The notes under the pieces were generated by a model. It was not told the origin of the DNA. It was given only the letters and a program-made list of their open reading frames with translations, and did not search any database. 64,000 nucleotides of DNA, taken from the NCBI RefSeq assembly GCF_029433295.1, contig NZ_JAQTHV010000003.1, positions 248,001 to 312,000 of the forward strand, given 5' to 3'. The position numbers were made by a program, and so were the translations under genes. The stretch is from Bifidobacterium sp. ESL0784. GTDB lineage: Bacteria; Actinomycetota; Actinomycetes; Actinomycetales; Bifidobacteriaceae. This document shows, in pieces, positions 18,688-28,016 of this stretch. Position 1 is the first letter of the stretch. Every line of letters starts with the position of its first letter.

Positions 18688-20799
18688 TCAGGCAACGGCA
18701 TTGCCGTAGACCTGCGCCTGCAAATCCTTTCTGGCGGCCTCCATATTGGTGATCTCTCCCAAAATCCTGATTTTCTCCTCACCATCGGGTATCTGCGCCA
18801 TTTTGCGCTTTGCGGCACCGATACGTCGCATGTAACCGACATCGAGAAGCCGTGCGGTCAGTTCCGCGGCATAGCGCTGCTCTTCCGGGGTTGGTGCACG
18901 AAGCTGGGCAGCTGCTGGGTTGGGCATATCGGCACCGTTGGTTCCCGCTCCCCCGACATTCGCATCGTTGGCACTGCCGTTCTGGTCATCCCCGCCCGGC
19001 AAAGGCAACGGCATGACAGCCAGCTCGTTGATGACCTGCTCGAGCATTGGGCCGCCTGCCTTGGTGAGATTGTGCATCCACAGCCCCTGTGGGGTACTGC
19101 TATCCGGCAAACCACCCGCCGCAGCAATCGCCTGGAACAACGTGCGAAAAACCGGGGTCATGAAATCGGCGAGGGTGAGTTGCGCGAATGAATTGAAATC
19201 AATGGCGCGGGGCACCTGAATGAGCACGGCCATGAACTGCTGCTCGCAGATGAACACGGCATCGTCGACGCGGAAATAGGCCTGATCGGCGGCATCATGG
19301 TGTTGCAAGGCCTTGCGTGCAGCTGGATTGGCATAAGCGTTCTCATCGTTGCGGCCGCGGTTCTCGAAGCCGTTGCCGCCATGACGTTTGGACGCGTAGG
19401 CATCGTCGTCGCGCACATGCAACGCTCGACGCGCATTGTTGACCTCACGCCGCATGATGTCAAGGTCCACGCCGATACGACGGGTCGCCTTGCGGGTGTA
19501 GATATCGAGCAGGGAACGGTCACGAATCTGCGCGATCAGCGGTGCGACGGCCTTTACCGCACCCATCTGGCCCGTGGTATAGGACGTATCGAACCGGTTG
19601 ATGGCGGTGTCGATGACGAAATCGTAAAGCGGCCTCGCGTGGTCAATCAGTGAGCGAACCGCCTCGTTGCCCTGCTGGATGCGCAGGTCGCAGGGGTCGA
19701 GATTGTTGTCGGCTACGGCTACGAAGGTCTGAGAAAGGAACGCGGAATCCAATCCGAAGGCATGGATGGCGGCCTTCTGCCCCGCCGCGTCGCCGTCAAA
19801 GGTGAAGACGATACGCGAGCTCAGAGATTGACCCTCGACCTTCAAGGGGCCGACCAGCTGGACGGCGCCCAAGGAATCGTCGGAAATGAGACGACGGATG
19901 ATTTTGGCATGGTCCTCTCCGAATGCGGTGCCGCAGGTGGCAACGGCAGTGTCGATACCGGCCAGATGGCAGGCCATTACATCCGTATAGCCCTCAACAA
20001 TCACGGCCTGGCGCTTACGCACGATGCTGGATTTGGCCAGGTCGATACCGTATAGCACCTGTGTCTTGCGGTAAAGCTGGGTATCGGGGGTGTTGATGTA
20101 TTTGGCGTTGATGTTGTCGTCATCGTAAAGCTTGCGGGCCCCGAAACCGAGTGTACGTCCCGTTGAGTCGCGGATCGGCCATGTGGCCCGTCCGCGGAAA
20201 TAGTCGTAGATGCCGCGCTGCCCCTGACGCGCGAGACCGGCGTCCAGCATCTCCTGCTGCGTGAAGCCTTTGCCCGCCAGGTGACGGACGAGGTTGTCCC
20301 AACCTTGCGGAGCGTAGCCGCACCCGAAACGCTGGCAATCGGCCTGGCTGAAGTTGCGGCCACCAAGGAGTTTTCGTGCCGCGAGCGCCTCGGGTGTCAT
20401 GATCCGGGAGACGAAGAAACGCTGCGCTTCTTCGTTGGCTTCAAGCAGGCGGGCTCGTTTTGATCCGCGGTGTTCTTCCTTGCCGCCGTCGCTTTTCTCG
20501 TAATGCAATTCGATATGGTACTTGTCGGCCAGAAGTTCCACGGCCTCGCGGAAATCAATGTTCTCACGATGCTCGACGTAAGCGAAAACGTCACCGCCGA
20601 GCCCGCAGCCGAAGCAATGCCACACACCCAGCGAAGGACGCACGCTGAAGCTGGGGGTTTTCTCGTCATGGAAGGGGCACAATCCCATAAAGGTACCGGT
20701 GCCCGCAGCTTTGAGCGTCACCGTCGACGAGACAATGTCGTAGAGGTCCGCAGTGGCACGCACCTTTTCCACATCCGCTTTGAGAATCATTCCAGCCAT
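18688..20799 (-). CDS. dnaG: DNA primase
   Basis: 703 residues. The N-terminal CHC2 zinc finger (CPFHDEKTPSF, then HCFGCG) is followed by the catalytic core. The TOPRIM domain shows IVEGYTDVMACHLAG and FTFDGDAAGQKAA with its metal-binding acids, and the C-terminal part interacts with the replicative helicase in known DnaG proteins. It synthesises RNA primers for replication. Two Asn/Asp-rich, probably flexible stretches interrupt the C-terminal region (around residues 460-490 and 605-635). It lies 169 bases downstream of dgt on the same strand, the order common in bifidobacteria and other actinobacteria. Confidence 0.98.
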   Translation of the reverse strand: MAGMILKADVEKVRATADLYDIVSSTVTLKAAGTGTFMGLCPFHDEKTPSFSVRPSLGVWHCFGCGLGGDVFAYVEHRENIDFREAVELLADKYHIELHYEKSDGGKEEHRGSKRARLLEANEEAQRFFVSRIMTPEALAARKLLGGRNFSQADCQRFGCGYAPQGWDNLVRHLAGKGFTQQEMLDAGLARQGQRGIYDYFRGRATWPIRDSTGRTLGFGARKLYDDDNINAKYINTPDTQLYRKTQVLYGIDLAKSSIVRKRQAVIVEGYTDVMACHLAGIDTAVATCGTAFGEDHAKIIRRLISDDSLGAVQLVGPLKVEGQSLSSRIVFTFDGDAAGQKAAIHAFGLDSAFLSQTFVAVADNNLDPCDLRIQQGNEAVRSLIDHARPLYDFVIDTAINRFDTSYTTGQMGAVKAVAPLIAQIRDRSLLDIYTRKATRRIGVDLDIMRREVNNARRALHVRDDDAYASKRHGGNGFENRGRNDENAYANPAARKALQHHDAADQAYFRVDDAVFICEQQFMAVLIQVPRAIDFNSFAQLTLADFMTPVFRTLFQAIAAAGGLPDSSTPQGLWMHNLTKAGGPMLEQVINELAVMPLPLPGGDDQNGSANDANVGGAGTNGADMPNPAAAQLRAPTPEEQRYAAELTARLLDVGYMRRIGAAKRKMAQIPDGEEKIRILGEITNMEAARKDLQAQVYGNAVA

Positions 20800-20968
20800 A
20801 ATTGTTCACCTTACCGCGCGCCATGCATGAGGGCAATCAAGACGGATGAACAAAACCAAAAATCAAGGTTTCCTGATTCTCCTTGAGACGCAGAAGCACG
20901 ATTCAACCATTACCGGGACTGTCAATGACCCGGATCGGGCTTCCCCCAAAGGATACGCTATCCGAAGT

Positions 20969-22252
20969 TCAGCAAATCAAGGAATGCAAGGTCATCGCAG
21001 ATCCGTCGGTAAGACTGGCGACCTGATCGATGGCGACGCGCAGACGTTCGTCGTCGTTGGTGGACTCGTTCCAGTCCTCCAGGAACACCGTTTCCAGCGC
21101 GTCGGAGGGACGGGGCGAATCGGCCATCAGTACGTCGACCAGATCGGCGACAATCTGCTGTTCTTGCTCGTGCAACGGCTCGCGTTCGCGCGGTGCCATG
21201 ACGAAGTAGACCGCGATGCCCTTGAGCGCAACAATCTCGTAGTTGGTCTGGTCGGGGATGACGACGTTGGCGCTGTATCGCGTAAGCGGGCCTTGACCAT
21301 ATTTCTCGCGCGTCGCTTGTTCTACGGAACCGGCGAACCGGCCGATCAGCGAGCTGGTGATGTTCTTCAACTGCGCCAGCGCCTGCCGTGATCCGTTGAA
21401 ATGCGTGGGGAACATATGCCGTCTCTTCAGGCGATGCAAGGCTTCGAGCAGCTCATCCGGGTCCCATTGCTGCCCGTACCATTCGCGAGTGACTTCCACG
21501 ATGCCGTCAAGCACCCGGGAATCAGCCAAAGCCAACGGCTTGAGAGCACCGGTGGCGATGGCGTCCTCCACATCGTGGACGCTGTAGGCGATGTCGTCGG
21601 AAAGGTCCATGACCTGGCATTCCATCGGTTTGGCGTCTTTCGGCGCACCTGTCTTGAGCCAGTTGAACACGTCTACGTCATCGGGGTAGACGCAGAATTT
21701 GAGGCTCCGTTCCCCCTTGGGATGCTGTGCAGCTTCGGCCAGCGTCCAAGGATATTTCACCGCCGCATCAAGGGAGGCACGGGTGAGGTTAACGCCAGCG
21801 GAACGTCCATCGGCATGAAAAACTTTCGGCTCCAGCCGCGTGAGCAACCGCAGGGTCTGGGCGTTGCCTTCGAAACCGCCGATACCCGAGGCGATGTCAG
21901 CCAACACCCGCTCACCGTTGTGTCCGAAGGGTGGGTGACCAAGATCATGGGCCAGGCAGGCGCAATCAACCACGTCCGGGTCGCAGCCGAGCATCGAGCC
22001 GATCTGACGGCCAATCTGCGCGACTTCAAGCGTGTGCGTCAAACGTGTACGGGCAAAATCATCGGTTCCGGCCACCAAAATCTGGCTTTTCGCACCAAGG
22101 CGACGCAGGGCCGAGGAATGGATGAGACGCGCACGGTCACGCTGGAAGGCGGTGCGGGACTGGGATTTCGGCGGCTCGGGGGCCCAGCGTTCCTCGTCGA
22201 AGGCATCGTAGCCCTCATCTTCCAGCACTTCTTCGCCATCGGCAGTTTCCAT
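20969..22252 (-). CDS. dgt: deoxyguanosinetriphosphate triphosphohydrolase-like protein
   Basis: 427 residues from ATG 22252. The HD-domain metal ligands are visible: RLTHTLEVAQIGR, then CLAHDLGHPPFGHNGE, and a late Asp in MDLSDDIAYSVHDVEDA. The family hydrolyses dNTPs to deoxynucleoside and triphosphate, controlling the dNTP pool; some members also limit phage replication. I chose ATG 22252 because GCGAGG precedes it; an in-frame ATG lies at 22282 and the open frame reaches 22414. It is transcribed toward dnaG. Confidence 0.93.
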   Translation of the reverse strand: METADGEEVLEDEGYDAFDEERWAPEPPKSQSRTAFQRDRARLIHSSALRRLGAKSQILVAGTDDFARTRLTHTLEVAQIGRQIGSMLGCDPDVVDCACLAHDLGHPPFGHNGERVLADIASGIGGFEGNAQTLRLLTRLEPKVFHADGRSAGVNLTRASLDAAVKYPWTLAEAAQHPKGERSLKFCVYPDDVDVFNWLKTGAPKDAKPMECQVMDLSDDIAYSVHDVEDAIATGALKPLALADSRVLDGIVEVTREWYGQQWDPDELLEALHRLKRRHMFPTHFNGSRQALAQLKNITSSLIGRFAGSVEQATREKYGQGPLTRYSANVVIPDQTNYEIVALKGIAVYFVMAPREREPLHEQEQQIVADLVDVLMADSPRPSDALETVFLEDWNESTNDDERLRVAIDQVASLTDGSAMTLHSLIC

Positions 22253-22393
22253 CACGTACCTCGCTCCATCAAACCAAGCCATTGCGCCAGTCCGCGGACA
22301 CCGCCGATCGAACCTGACACTATATTTCCGATGATAGCCCACATCACTCGCGTGCCCAATATAAACCGCAAGATCATGCCACGCATCACACGG

Positions 22394-22436
22394 CAACAAA
22401 AAGCCGCCTGTCATTTTGATGTGGCAGACGACTTTC
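22394..22436 (-). terminator. rho-independent terminator after the cysteine hydrolase gene
   Basis: On the minus strand AAAGTCGTCTG pairs with CAGGCGGCTTT (two G-U), followed by TTTTTGTT. It lies about 110 bases after the stop at 22546, closing the NCS1 permease-hydrolase operon before the dgt promoter. Confidence 0.75.
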
Positions 22437-22545
22437 TTTATTGATGGAGACGTATGAAGCGAAATCAGGAAACGATATCTTTTATCTTTTATGACATCCC
22501 AAAAATTCGTATCCTGCCGCTTCCAACAGCAAAAGCCGATAATAG

Positions 22546-23106
22546 TCAGTCAAGCAATTTCTTGGTATCGGTCACGGTGATCAGCGGCGTGAACAGCTTC
22601 ATCGTCTCGATGGCCAACTTTTGGTTTTCGAGCGTACTGCCCGCGCACGCGTCCTCGACCAGCCGAACCGCGACACCGTCATCGGCTGCGGCCAAAGCGG
22701 TCTGAAGCACACAGCAGTCGGTCGCCACCCCGCACACCGCAATTTTCTTGGCTCCTCGCACGGCCTGCTTTAACTCATCGCCCCATTTGCCGAACGTCGT
22801 TTTGCTGACCACGGGATGACCTTTGGCCAACTCGGCCGTCTCATCGGTGAAGTCATACATCGGATCGTCCGTCGGGACCAGGAACTGCGGCCAGTCCTTA
22901 AAGTAATCGACCCACGCGTCCTGAGGCACGTCCGGAGCAATATAGCGGGTATAGACCACATGCTCCCCATAGGCTTTTGCGAGGCGTTCGAAAGGCTCGT
23001 CCGTGGCATAGTAGGAGCCGTTGGCGCATGCCCAATCCGACCAGTCGCTTTGTGCGAAGACCTTCTGGCGGTCCACGACCACCAGCCATTCATCCTTGTC
23101 AATCAT
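22546..23106 (-). CDS. isochorismatase-family cysteine hydrolase
   Basis: 186 residues. Asp in VVVDRQKVF, Lys in VVSKTTFGKWG and Cys in GVATDCCV form the catalytic triad of the nicotinamidase/isochorismatase fold. Members hydrolyse amides such as nicotinamide, carbamates or ureido compounds. The ATG overlaps the stop of the NCS1 permease by one base (TGATG), so the permease probably imports its substrate, a nucleobase-like or cyclic amide compound. A nicotinamidase role would fit NAD salvage but is not proven. Confidence 0.85.
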   Translation of the reverse strand: MIDKDEWLVVVDRQKVFAQSDWSDWACANGSYYATDEPFERLAKAYGEHVVYTRYIAPDVPQDAWVDYFKDWPQFLVPTDDPMYDFTDETAELAKGHPVVSKTTFGKWGDELKQAVRGAKKIAVCGVATDCCVLQTALAAADDGVAVRLVEDACAGSTLENQKLAIETMKLFTPLITVTDTKKLLD

Positions 23107-24548
23107 CAGTCGATTCCTTCCTGTCGTTTGATGTCTGCACGCTGGAAAATAAGGGTTCCGAGCAGGCCGACCACCAGCGCCACGATGACACCAAGATTGG
23201 CCTGTGCCCAAATGCCGGATTTGCCGCCGAAAAGACCAAGCAGGTAGCCCTGCCAGCTCAGCCAGCTTGCCGACGAATTGACGACCAGCCCCCAGCCAAG
23301 CACTGTGCCTACTGCGAGGATGACCAACGCTTTGACGTTCCACGAACCGTAACGACCCTCGGGATTATAGAGATCGGCACCATCGTAATCAAGCTTGCGC
23401 ATCAGCACATCCGCCACGAACATGCCGGCCCAGACGGCCATCGGCACGCCAAGGGTGATGAGAAAACCTTGGAACGGGCCGATGAACGTCTCTGAGAAGA
23501 ACGTCACGTAGATGACGCCGATTACGGTCAGCACCGCGGTGAGCCCGGCGGCGACGGTACGCGGCAGCTTGATGCCGAAGGAAAGCAGGGCAAGTCCGTT
23601 GGAATAGTTATCCATAATCGCCCCTGACATCAGCCCGAGCACAGCAACCAAGGTGAACGGTACCAGATACCACGTCGGCAGAATCGAGGCCATCGCTCCC
23701 ACCGGGTCCAGCCCGACCTGCTTCAACAGCGAGCCGTTGGACACCGCGAGCAGTAGACCATACATAATCAGCAGAACGTTAGCAATCGAGGCACCAAACG
23801 TGGTCCATGCCACGATGCCGCCGTTGGAGGAATTGCGCGGCAAATAGCGTGAATAGTCGGCGGCCACATTGACCCAGCCCAAGCCGAAGCCGGTCATGAC
23901 GAACAGGCAGCAGCCAAGCATGGCCGGCAGACCGCCGGATGGAGCGCTGCTGATCTTCGAGAAATCGATGCTGCCCCAGCCTAGGAAGAAGAAGCCAACG
24001 GTCACGATTCCAGTGACGATGGTGATGACCTGCTGGCATTTCATGATGAGGTCATAGCCGAAAATGCCGGCCACCACCACGAGCCCAACGACCACAACCG
24101 CCGAGATGATCTTGGCTGTGGGCCCGGAACCCATTCCCAGCTTCTGCAGCGTAGAGGCCATGGCCAGCACCGCGGTCACGGTCAGCGAAATTTCCCAACC
24201 CAACGTGGCGATCCACGACATCGCTGCGGGCACCTTCGCACCTTTGACGCCGAAGATGGCACGTGTAATCACCATGGTCGGCGCGTTGCCGCGTTTGCCC
24301 GCGATCGAGACGATGCCTACCAGCAGAAACGAGACCACAACGCCAATGATGGTGGTGAGAGCCGCCTGCCAGAATGAAATCCCAAAACCAAGCGCCCAGG
24401 CCCCGTACGACATGGCCAGCACCGAAATATTGGCCGCGAACCACGGCCAGAACAGGCTCGAGGGCTTGCCTTTGCGTTCCGATTCATCGATGACGTCGAT
24501 ACCTTGTTCCTCGACACTCAGCGACGAACCCTTCCCTTCTTCACTCAT
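23106..24548 (-). CDS. NCS1-family nucleobase/allantoin-type permease
   Basis: 480 residues with about twelve membrane segments and a soluble acidic N-terminus. The opening FWPWFAANISVLAMSYGAW and GKRGNAPTMVITRAIFG are NCS1 signatures (cytosine, purine, hydantoin, hydroxymethylpyrimidine carriers, coupled to cations). The ATG at 24548 follows AAGAAGG. It is first in a two-gene operon with the cysteine hydrolase, and the pairing suggests import of a ring amide that is then opened or deamidated. The exact substrate is unknown. Confidence 0.9.
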   Translation of the reverse strand: MSEEGKGSSLSVEEQGIDVIDESERKGKPSSLFWPWFAANISVLAMSYGAWALGFGISFWQAALTTIIGVVVSFLLVGIVSIAGKRGNAPTMVITRAIFGVKGAKVPAAMSWIATLGWEISLTVTAVLAMASTLQKLGMGSGPTAKIISAVVVVGLVVVAGIFGYDLIMKCQQVITIVTGIVTVGFFFLGWGSIDFSKISSAPSGGLPAMLGCCLFVMTGFGLGWVNVAADYSRYLPRNSSNGGIVAWTTFGASIANVLLIMYGLLLAVSNGSLLKQVGLDPVGAMASILPTWYLVPFTLVAVLGLMSGAIMDNYSNGLALLSFGIKLPRTVAAGLTAVLTVIGVIYVTFFSETFIGPFQGFLITLGVPMAVWAGMFVADVLMRKLDYDGADLYNPEGRYGSWNVKALVILAVGTVLGWGLVVNSSASWLSWQGYLLGLFGGKSGIWAQANLGVIVALVVGLLGTLIFQRADIKRQEGID

Positions 24549-24617
24549 GATTAACCTTCTTAATTATCTCAATTATCTAAGTATGATAAAAATATTTATA
24601 TTGAATGTTTTATTCAC

Positions 24618-24638
24618 TTATAGTCAGTAAGACTATAA
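24618..24638. promoter_or_regulatory. palindromic operator candidate upstream of the NCS1 permease operon
   Basis: TTATAGTC-AGTAA-GACTATAA, perfect 8-bp arms with a 5-base centre, 70-90 bases upstream of the permease start. Symmetry and location suggest a TetR- or GntR-type repressor site. No candidate regulator gene is adjacent. Confidence 0.5.
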
Positions 24639-24792
24639 CTAAAGATACAGAAATGCAATTCCAGCTTTGCCAGTTTCGTGTCGTCGTTTCAAGCCTTGGA
24701 ACAATCTGAACACATCCTTGCGAATAAAACATGCCCCAACAAATCATCACGCCTTGCCTTCATTGGCTTTATGCGTGAATCAACCACATCCG

Positions 24793-24824
24793 AAAAACGG
24801 GCGCCACAGCTTTGCGACGCCCGC
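24793..24824 (-). terminator. rho-independent terminator after alr
   Basis: Minus-strand hairpin CGGGCG...CGCCCG followed by TTTTT, about 75 bases after the alr stop codon. Confidence 0.75.
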
Positions 24825-24895
24825 CTGACATGCGTTTAGTAAATATTGTCTACAACATCACAGCAACAATGGCTCCATGGCAATACCATCCAATG

Positions 24896-26254
24896 TCACA
24901 ACAACGTCTTGGGGCTGAGTTTGCTCATATCCTGCGGTTCAAGCACTTCGGCCGCATGCAGGTAAAGGCGCGGGATGCGGGTGCGCAGACAAGTGAAGAT
25001 CTCGTAGCTGATGGTGTCGGCGGCGCGAGCCCAATCGTCGGCTGTCGGTTCCACATACTTTTCGCCGCGCCCAGGCCCGAAGAGTTCGACGGTGTCGCCT
25101 TCATGCACGCCGAGCTTCTCGGAATCGCCGTGCAAATCGAGAATGAACTGGTCCATGCACACGCGCCCGGAGACGCGCATCAGCTTCGGCCCCTCAGAAG
25201 TCATCACACGCACCGGCCCGCCGGGCTTCTTCGTGTGCTTGGCCCCGGACTCGTCGAAACCGGATGAGGAACGATGGATGCCGTCAGCGTAACCCAGCGG
25301 CACGATGGCCGTGCTGGTCTCTTCGTCGGTGATGTAGGTGCGACCGTAGGAAATCCCATGCCCGGCCTCGACACGCTTGACGGTGGCCAGTTGCGCCTGC
25401 AGCGTCATCGCCGGCTTCAGCCCGTATTTCGATGGCGTGCCCATTGCGGGATCGGCCTCGTAGCCGTAAAGCCCGATGCCGGGACGGGTCAATTCAAAAC
25501 GCGTTTCCGGACGTGAAAGCGTGGCTGCGGTGTTAGCGATATGGCGAATGCGCGGTGGAATACCGGCCTTCTCCATGCGTGCGGTGAACTGCTTGAAGCT
25601 TTCGAGTTGCTGATCGGTCGCCTCCACGAATTCGGGGACGTCGGGCGCGTCGGCCACGGAAAAGTGGCTCCACTGCCCCACGATGTCAAGCACGCCTTCC
25701 TTGACGAGCGGGACAAGCTTGTCAAGCGCCGCCTGGAAGCCCTCTGCGGTGAAGCCGTTGCGCCCGAAGCCGGTGTCGACCTTGACATGCACATGTGCGG
25801 GTATCCCGAGCTTACGGGCGGCGGCGGCCACGGCGTCGATGCCGTCGAGCGAGCCTACCGAAATGTCAATATCGCTGGCGATGAGTTCGATGAGCGGTGC
25901 GTTGCGCCCGTTGTACATCCACGTAAGAATGCGGCAACGGCTGGAATCGATGCCGGCCATGCGCAGGAGCAACGCCTCGCGGGGCTGCGCGGTTCCCAGC
26001 CACGTCGCACCGCCCGCGAGCGCCGCCAACGCAGAGGGAATGAGCCCGTGCCCGTAACCGTCGGCCTTCACCACACCCATGACGGCCGTACCGGACTTCG
26101 GGCCTCCGACGACCTCGACCAGGTGCCGCATATTGTCGCGCATCGCCTTGAGATCGACGATGGCCTGCCCCGGGTAACGCCGCAACGCTGCAGCGTAGTT
26201 CGCCTTTCCAAGAGTAGACGAGAAGGGCCATGGATCGAGTGCGTTCAATGTCAT
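24896..26254 (-). CDS. alr: alanine racemase
   Basis: 452 residues from ATG 26254 (MTLNAL). The PLP lysine lies in GVVKADGYGHG and the second catalytic base, Tyr, in GHGISYGRTY; the C-terminal beta domain ends with the conserved DTISYEIFTCL. It makes D-alanine for peptidoglycan. At 452 residues it is longer than the usual 360-380, with a short N-terminal lead and a C-terminal tail of about 30 residues after the family's normal end. It appears monocistronic. Confidence 0.97.
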   Translation of the reverse strand: MTLNALDPWPFSSTLGKANYAAALRRYPGQAIVDLKAMRDNMRHLVEVVGGPKSGTAVMGVVKADGYGHGLIPSALAALAGGATWLGTAQPREALLLRMAGIDSSRCRILTWMYNGRNAPLIELIASDIDISVGSLDGIDAVAAAARKLGIPAHVHVKVDTGFGRNGFTAEGFQAALDKLVPLVKEGVLDIVGQWSHFSVADAPDVPEFVEATDQQLESFKQFTARMEKAGIPPRIRHIANTAATLSRPETRFELTRPGIGLYGYEADPAMGTPSKYGLKPAMTLQAQLATVKRVEAGHGISYGRTYITDEETSTAIVPLGYADGIHRSSSGFDESGAKHTKKPGGPVRVMTSEGPKLMRVSGRVCMDQFILDLHGDSEKLGVHEGDTVELFGPGRGEKYVEPTADDWARAADTISYEIFTCLRTRIPRLYLHAAEVLEPQDMSKLSPKTLL

Positions 26255-26409
26255 AACCAATATTGTGTCGCGCAGAGGTGACGAGCGCAATCGTCAAGGC
26301 CAAACAGCTACATAAGCGACAAATTTATCGGTTCGCGCGACGCATAAGTCAACCAGAATTTTACGATACAGGTTTACCGTACCTTATTTCAGATCATCGA
26401 GCGATTATC

Positions 26410-26946
26410 TCAGCGCTCGTGACGCTGGTAGCCGATGCGTACGTCGGGCTTGTCGGTGATGTTCATGACGTGGATCAGCCCGCAGCGCTGGAACCCATCA
26501 CCTTCGAACACATGCTGCATGGCCTTGTTATCGGGGTGGGTGTCGCAACGCACGTTGCCGTATGTCTCGACCGCCCAATCGAGGCAGGTTTTGGCACTGT
26601 GACGTTTGAGTCCGGACGAAGCGAGACGGTGCATCGTGGCATAATCGTCGTCGTCAAGCCACTTGCCCTCGATTTCGGCGTAGGTCGGTTCAAGCCCGGT
26701 AAACATGGCGAATTGCGCGAGAATGCGTTCCGAGCCGTTCTCGCCTTCGTTATCCACCAACAGCATGGCGTTGCCGCCGTCGATGTCTTGCTGAACAAGT
26801 TCGGCCGGCGGCCAGATCGTGCCCCACTGCGTCGGGTTGCCGTTTTGCGCCATGAGCTTGCGCGCTCGATCGAAGTTGCGCTGAATCGTTTCGAAATCCG
26901 CCTGCGTCGCTTTCCGGATATGCTCGCCCGACTGCTGCCCGCTCAT
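26410..26946 (-). CDS. GNAT-family N-acetyltransferase
   Basis: 178 residues. The fold order fits GNAT enzymes: an N-terminal IRKATQADFETI strand-helix, central strands (AMLLVDN, ILAQFAMFTG), and a late VRCDTHPDNKAMQHVFEGDG helix, where the PDN.AM....G.GF pattern marks the acetyl-CoA binding end. The usual R/QxxGxG loop is poorly preserved (SGLKRHSAKTCL), so cofactor binding is inferred. The substrate is unknown. Confidence 0.75.
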   Translation of the reverse strand: MSGQQSGEHIRKATQADFETIQRNFDRARKLMAQNGNPTQWGTIWPPAELVQQDIDGGNAMLLVDNEGENGSERILAQFAMFTGLEPTYAEIEGKWLDDDDYATMHRLASSGLKRHSAKTCLDWAVETYGNVRCDTHPDNKAMQHVFEGDGFQRCGLIHVMNITDKPDVRIGYQRHER

Positions 26947-26979
26947 GAAATACCTACCTCACCTACATCTATTACAAAT

Positions 26980-27010
26980 ACCGAAGGAAAGCCTAACATG
27001 GGGGCTTTCC
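26980..27010 (-). terminator. hairpin downstream of luxS
   Basis: GGAAAGCC...GGCTTTCC, perfect 8-bp arms with a 9-base loop, about 120 bases after the luxS stop. The T-run is short (TT), so it is only a probable terminator. Confidence 0.5.
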
Positions 27011-27129
27011 AGCTTATTGATATTCAGCTATTACAGATAAAACAGGAGACGCCAGCAAATACCTTGCCAGCGCCTCTTATCGTATTGAAGATAATCACGA
27101 CTCCTGTTAAAGCCGCGACGTCCCTGAAA

Positions 27130-27618
27130 TCAGACCACCTTGCGAACATAGGGATCGGAGCTGATGCCCTCGTCGAGAATCTTCTTGCACCACTCCTTGG
27201 CGGTGAAAAGACTGTGGTCGCGGTAGTTGCCGCAGCTCGTGATGTCCGTGGCCGGCACGTCATCCCAAGTCGCCTTGTAGGCGATGAACTCGAGCGATTC
27301 CTTGAGCGCCTTCGCCACGTCCTCGGTGCTGTGCTCGCCCCAGGTCAGCAGGTGGAAACCGGTGCGGCAGCCGAACGGCGAGCAGTCGATATAGCCCGGG
27401 ATGCGTTCGCGCAGCAACACCGCGATGGTGTGCTCGATGGTGTGCAGGCCTCCGGTCGGGATGGCGTTCTCGTTGGGCTGCACCAGGCGCAGGTCGTAAT
27501 TGGAGATCACGTCGCCCTTCTCGCCCGTCTCGGTGTCGATAAAGCGCACATACGGCGCCTTCACCTTGGTATGATCGAGCTTAAAGCTCTCCGGTTCCGG
27601 CTTGTTTTCTTCTGACAT
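27130..27618 (-). CDS. luxS: S-ribosylhomocysteine lyase
   Basis: 162 residues. HTIEH (zinc ligands and catalytic Glu of HxxEH), [11 protein letters not shown] with the catalytic Cys, and the third zinc ligand Cys in TSCGNYRDH are all present. It cleaves S-ribosylhomocysteine to homocysteine and the AI-2 precursor DPD in the activated-methyl cycle. ATG 27618 follows ACGGAGGTC. Only 29 bases separate it from the stop of the AT-rich three-gene block on the same strand, so read-through from that block into luxS is likely. Its own promoter could only lie inside this short gap or the block. Confidence 0.98.
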   Translation of the reverse strand: MSEENKPEPESFKLDHTKVKAPYVRFIDTETGEKGDVISNYDLRLVQPNENAIPTGGLHTIEHTIAVLLRERIPGYIDCSPFGCRTGFHLLTWGEHSTEDVAKALKESLEFIAYKATWDDVPATDITSCGNYRDHSLFTAKEWCKKILDEGISSDPYVRKVV

Positions 27619-27647
27619 ATAAGACCTCCGTAATATAATATCAGCAT

Positions 27648-28016
27648 TCAGTCTAAGTTTTCTTTATTTTCAAATAATTTAAACCTTGCGCTATCCACCT
27701 TTAAAACTGTAAATTTACCTTTTTCGATGATACCTATCTGCATATCCGAGCGTCTTACAACTACACTTGGTGCAAGTTCGGAATCCAAACTCTCTTTTTC
27801 CGTCATCTTAACAACAATGACAGGAGCCCCATATTCGGGATACTGAAGGTTCTTCATATTCGGTTTCCATTCAACAAGATCACCAGAATTAAAAACCTCA
27901 GAATGATAATTTTTTTGTGCTTGTCTTAGAAGTTGCTGATAGTCAGGACTTGCTATCTCTTCTTCATATAGCTCTTTCCTGAGAATTTCTTCAGCTTCAG
28001 ATGTTTGTTTACTCAT
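27648..28016 (-). CDS. unrecognised 122-residue protein, third gene of the AT-rich block
   Basis: I recognise no family. The first 45 residues are helical and charged. The second half has beta-rich segments with the pattern [24 protein letters not shown] and [14 protein letters not shown], suggesting a small beta-barrel-like domain. Its ATG overlaps the stop of the preceding gene by one base (TAATG), so translation is coupled. Base composition is far more AT-rich than the flanking luxS and alr. Function unknown; size and coupling would fit an accessory or immunity subunit, which is inference only. Confidence 0.7.
   Translation of the reverse strand: MSKQTSEAEEILRKELYEEEIASPDYQQLLRQAQKNYHSEVFNSGDLVEWKPNMKNLQYPEYGAPVIVVKMTEKESLDSELAPSVVVRRSDMQIGIIEKGKFTVLKVDSARFKLFENKENLD

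Larger units (their letters stand above)
24549..24895. other. intergenic region between the NCS1 operon and alr
   Basis: About 350 bases without a gene. It holds the NCS1 promoter with the palindrome at 24618-24638 and, on the other side, the alr terminator at 24793-24824. The part near 24550-24660 is AT-rich with two near-repeats of AATTATCT. Confidence 0.5.

Noticed and set aside
21401-22444. A 347-codon frame opposite dgt
   Set aside because: No family similarity and antisense to a complete HD-domain enzyme.
27041-27080. Possible second hairpin downstream of luxS
   Set aside because: The repeated GCCAGC segments are direct, not inverted, so no stem forms.
26263-27615. A 450-codon plus-strand frame spanning the GNAT and luxS genes
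   Set aside because: It covers two unrelated verified genes and their intergenic hairpin on the other strand and has no protein motifs.
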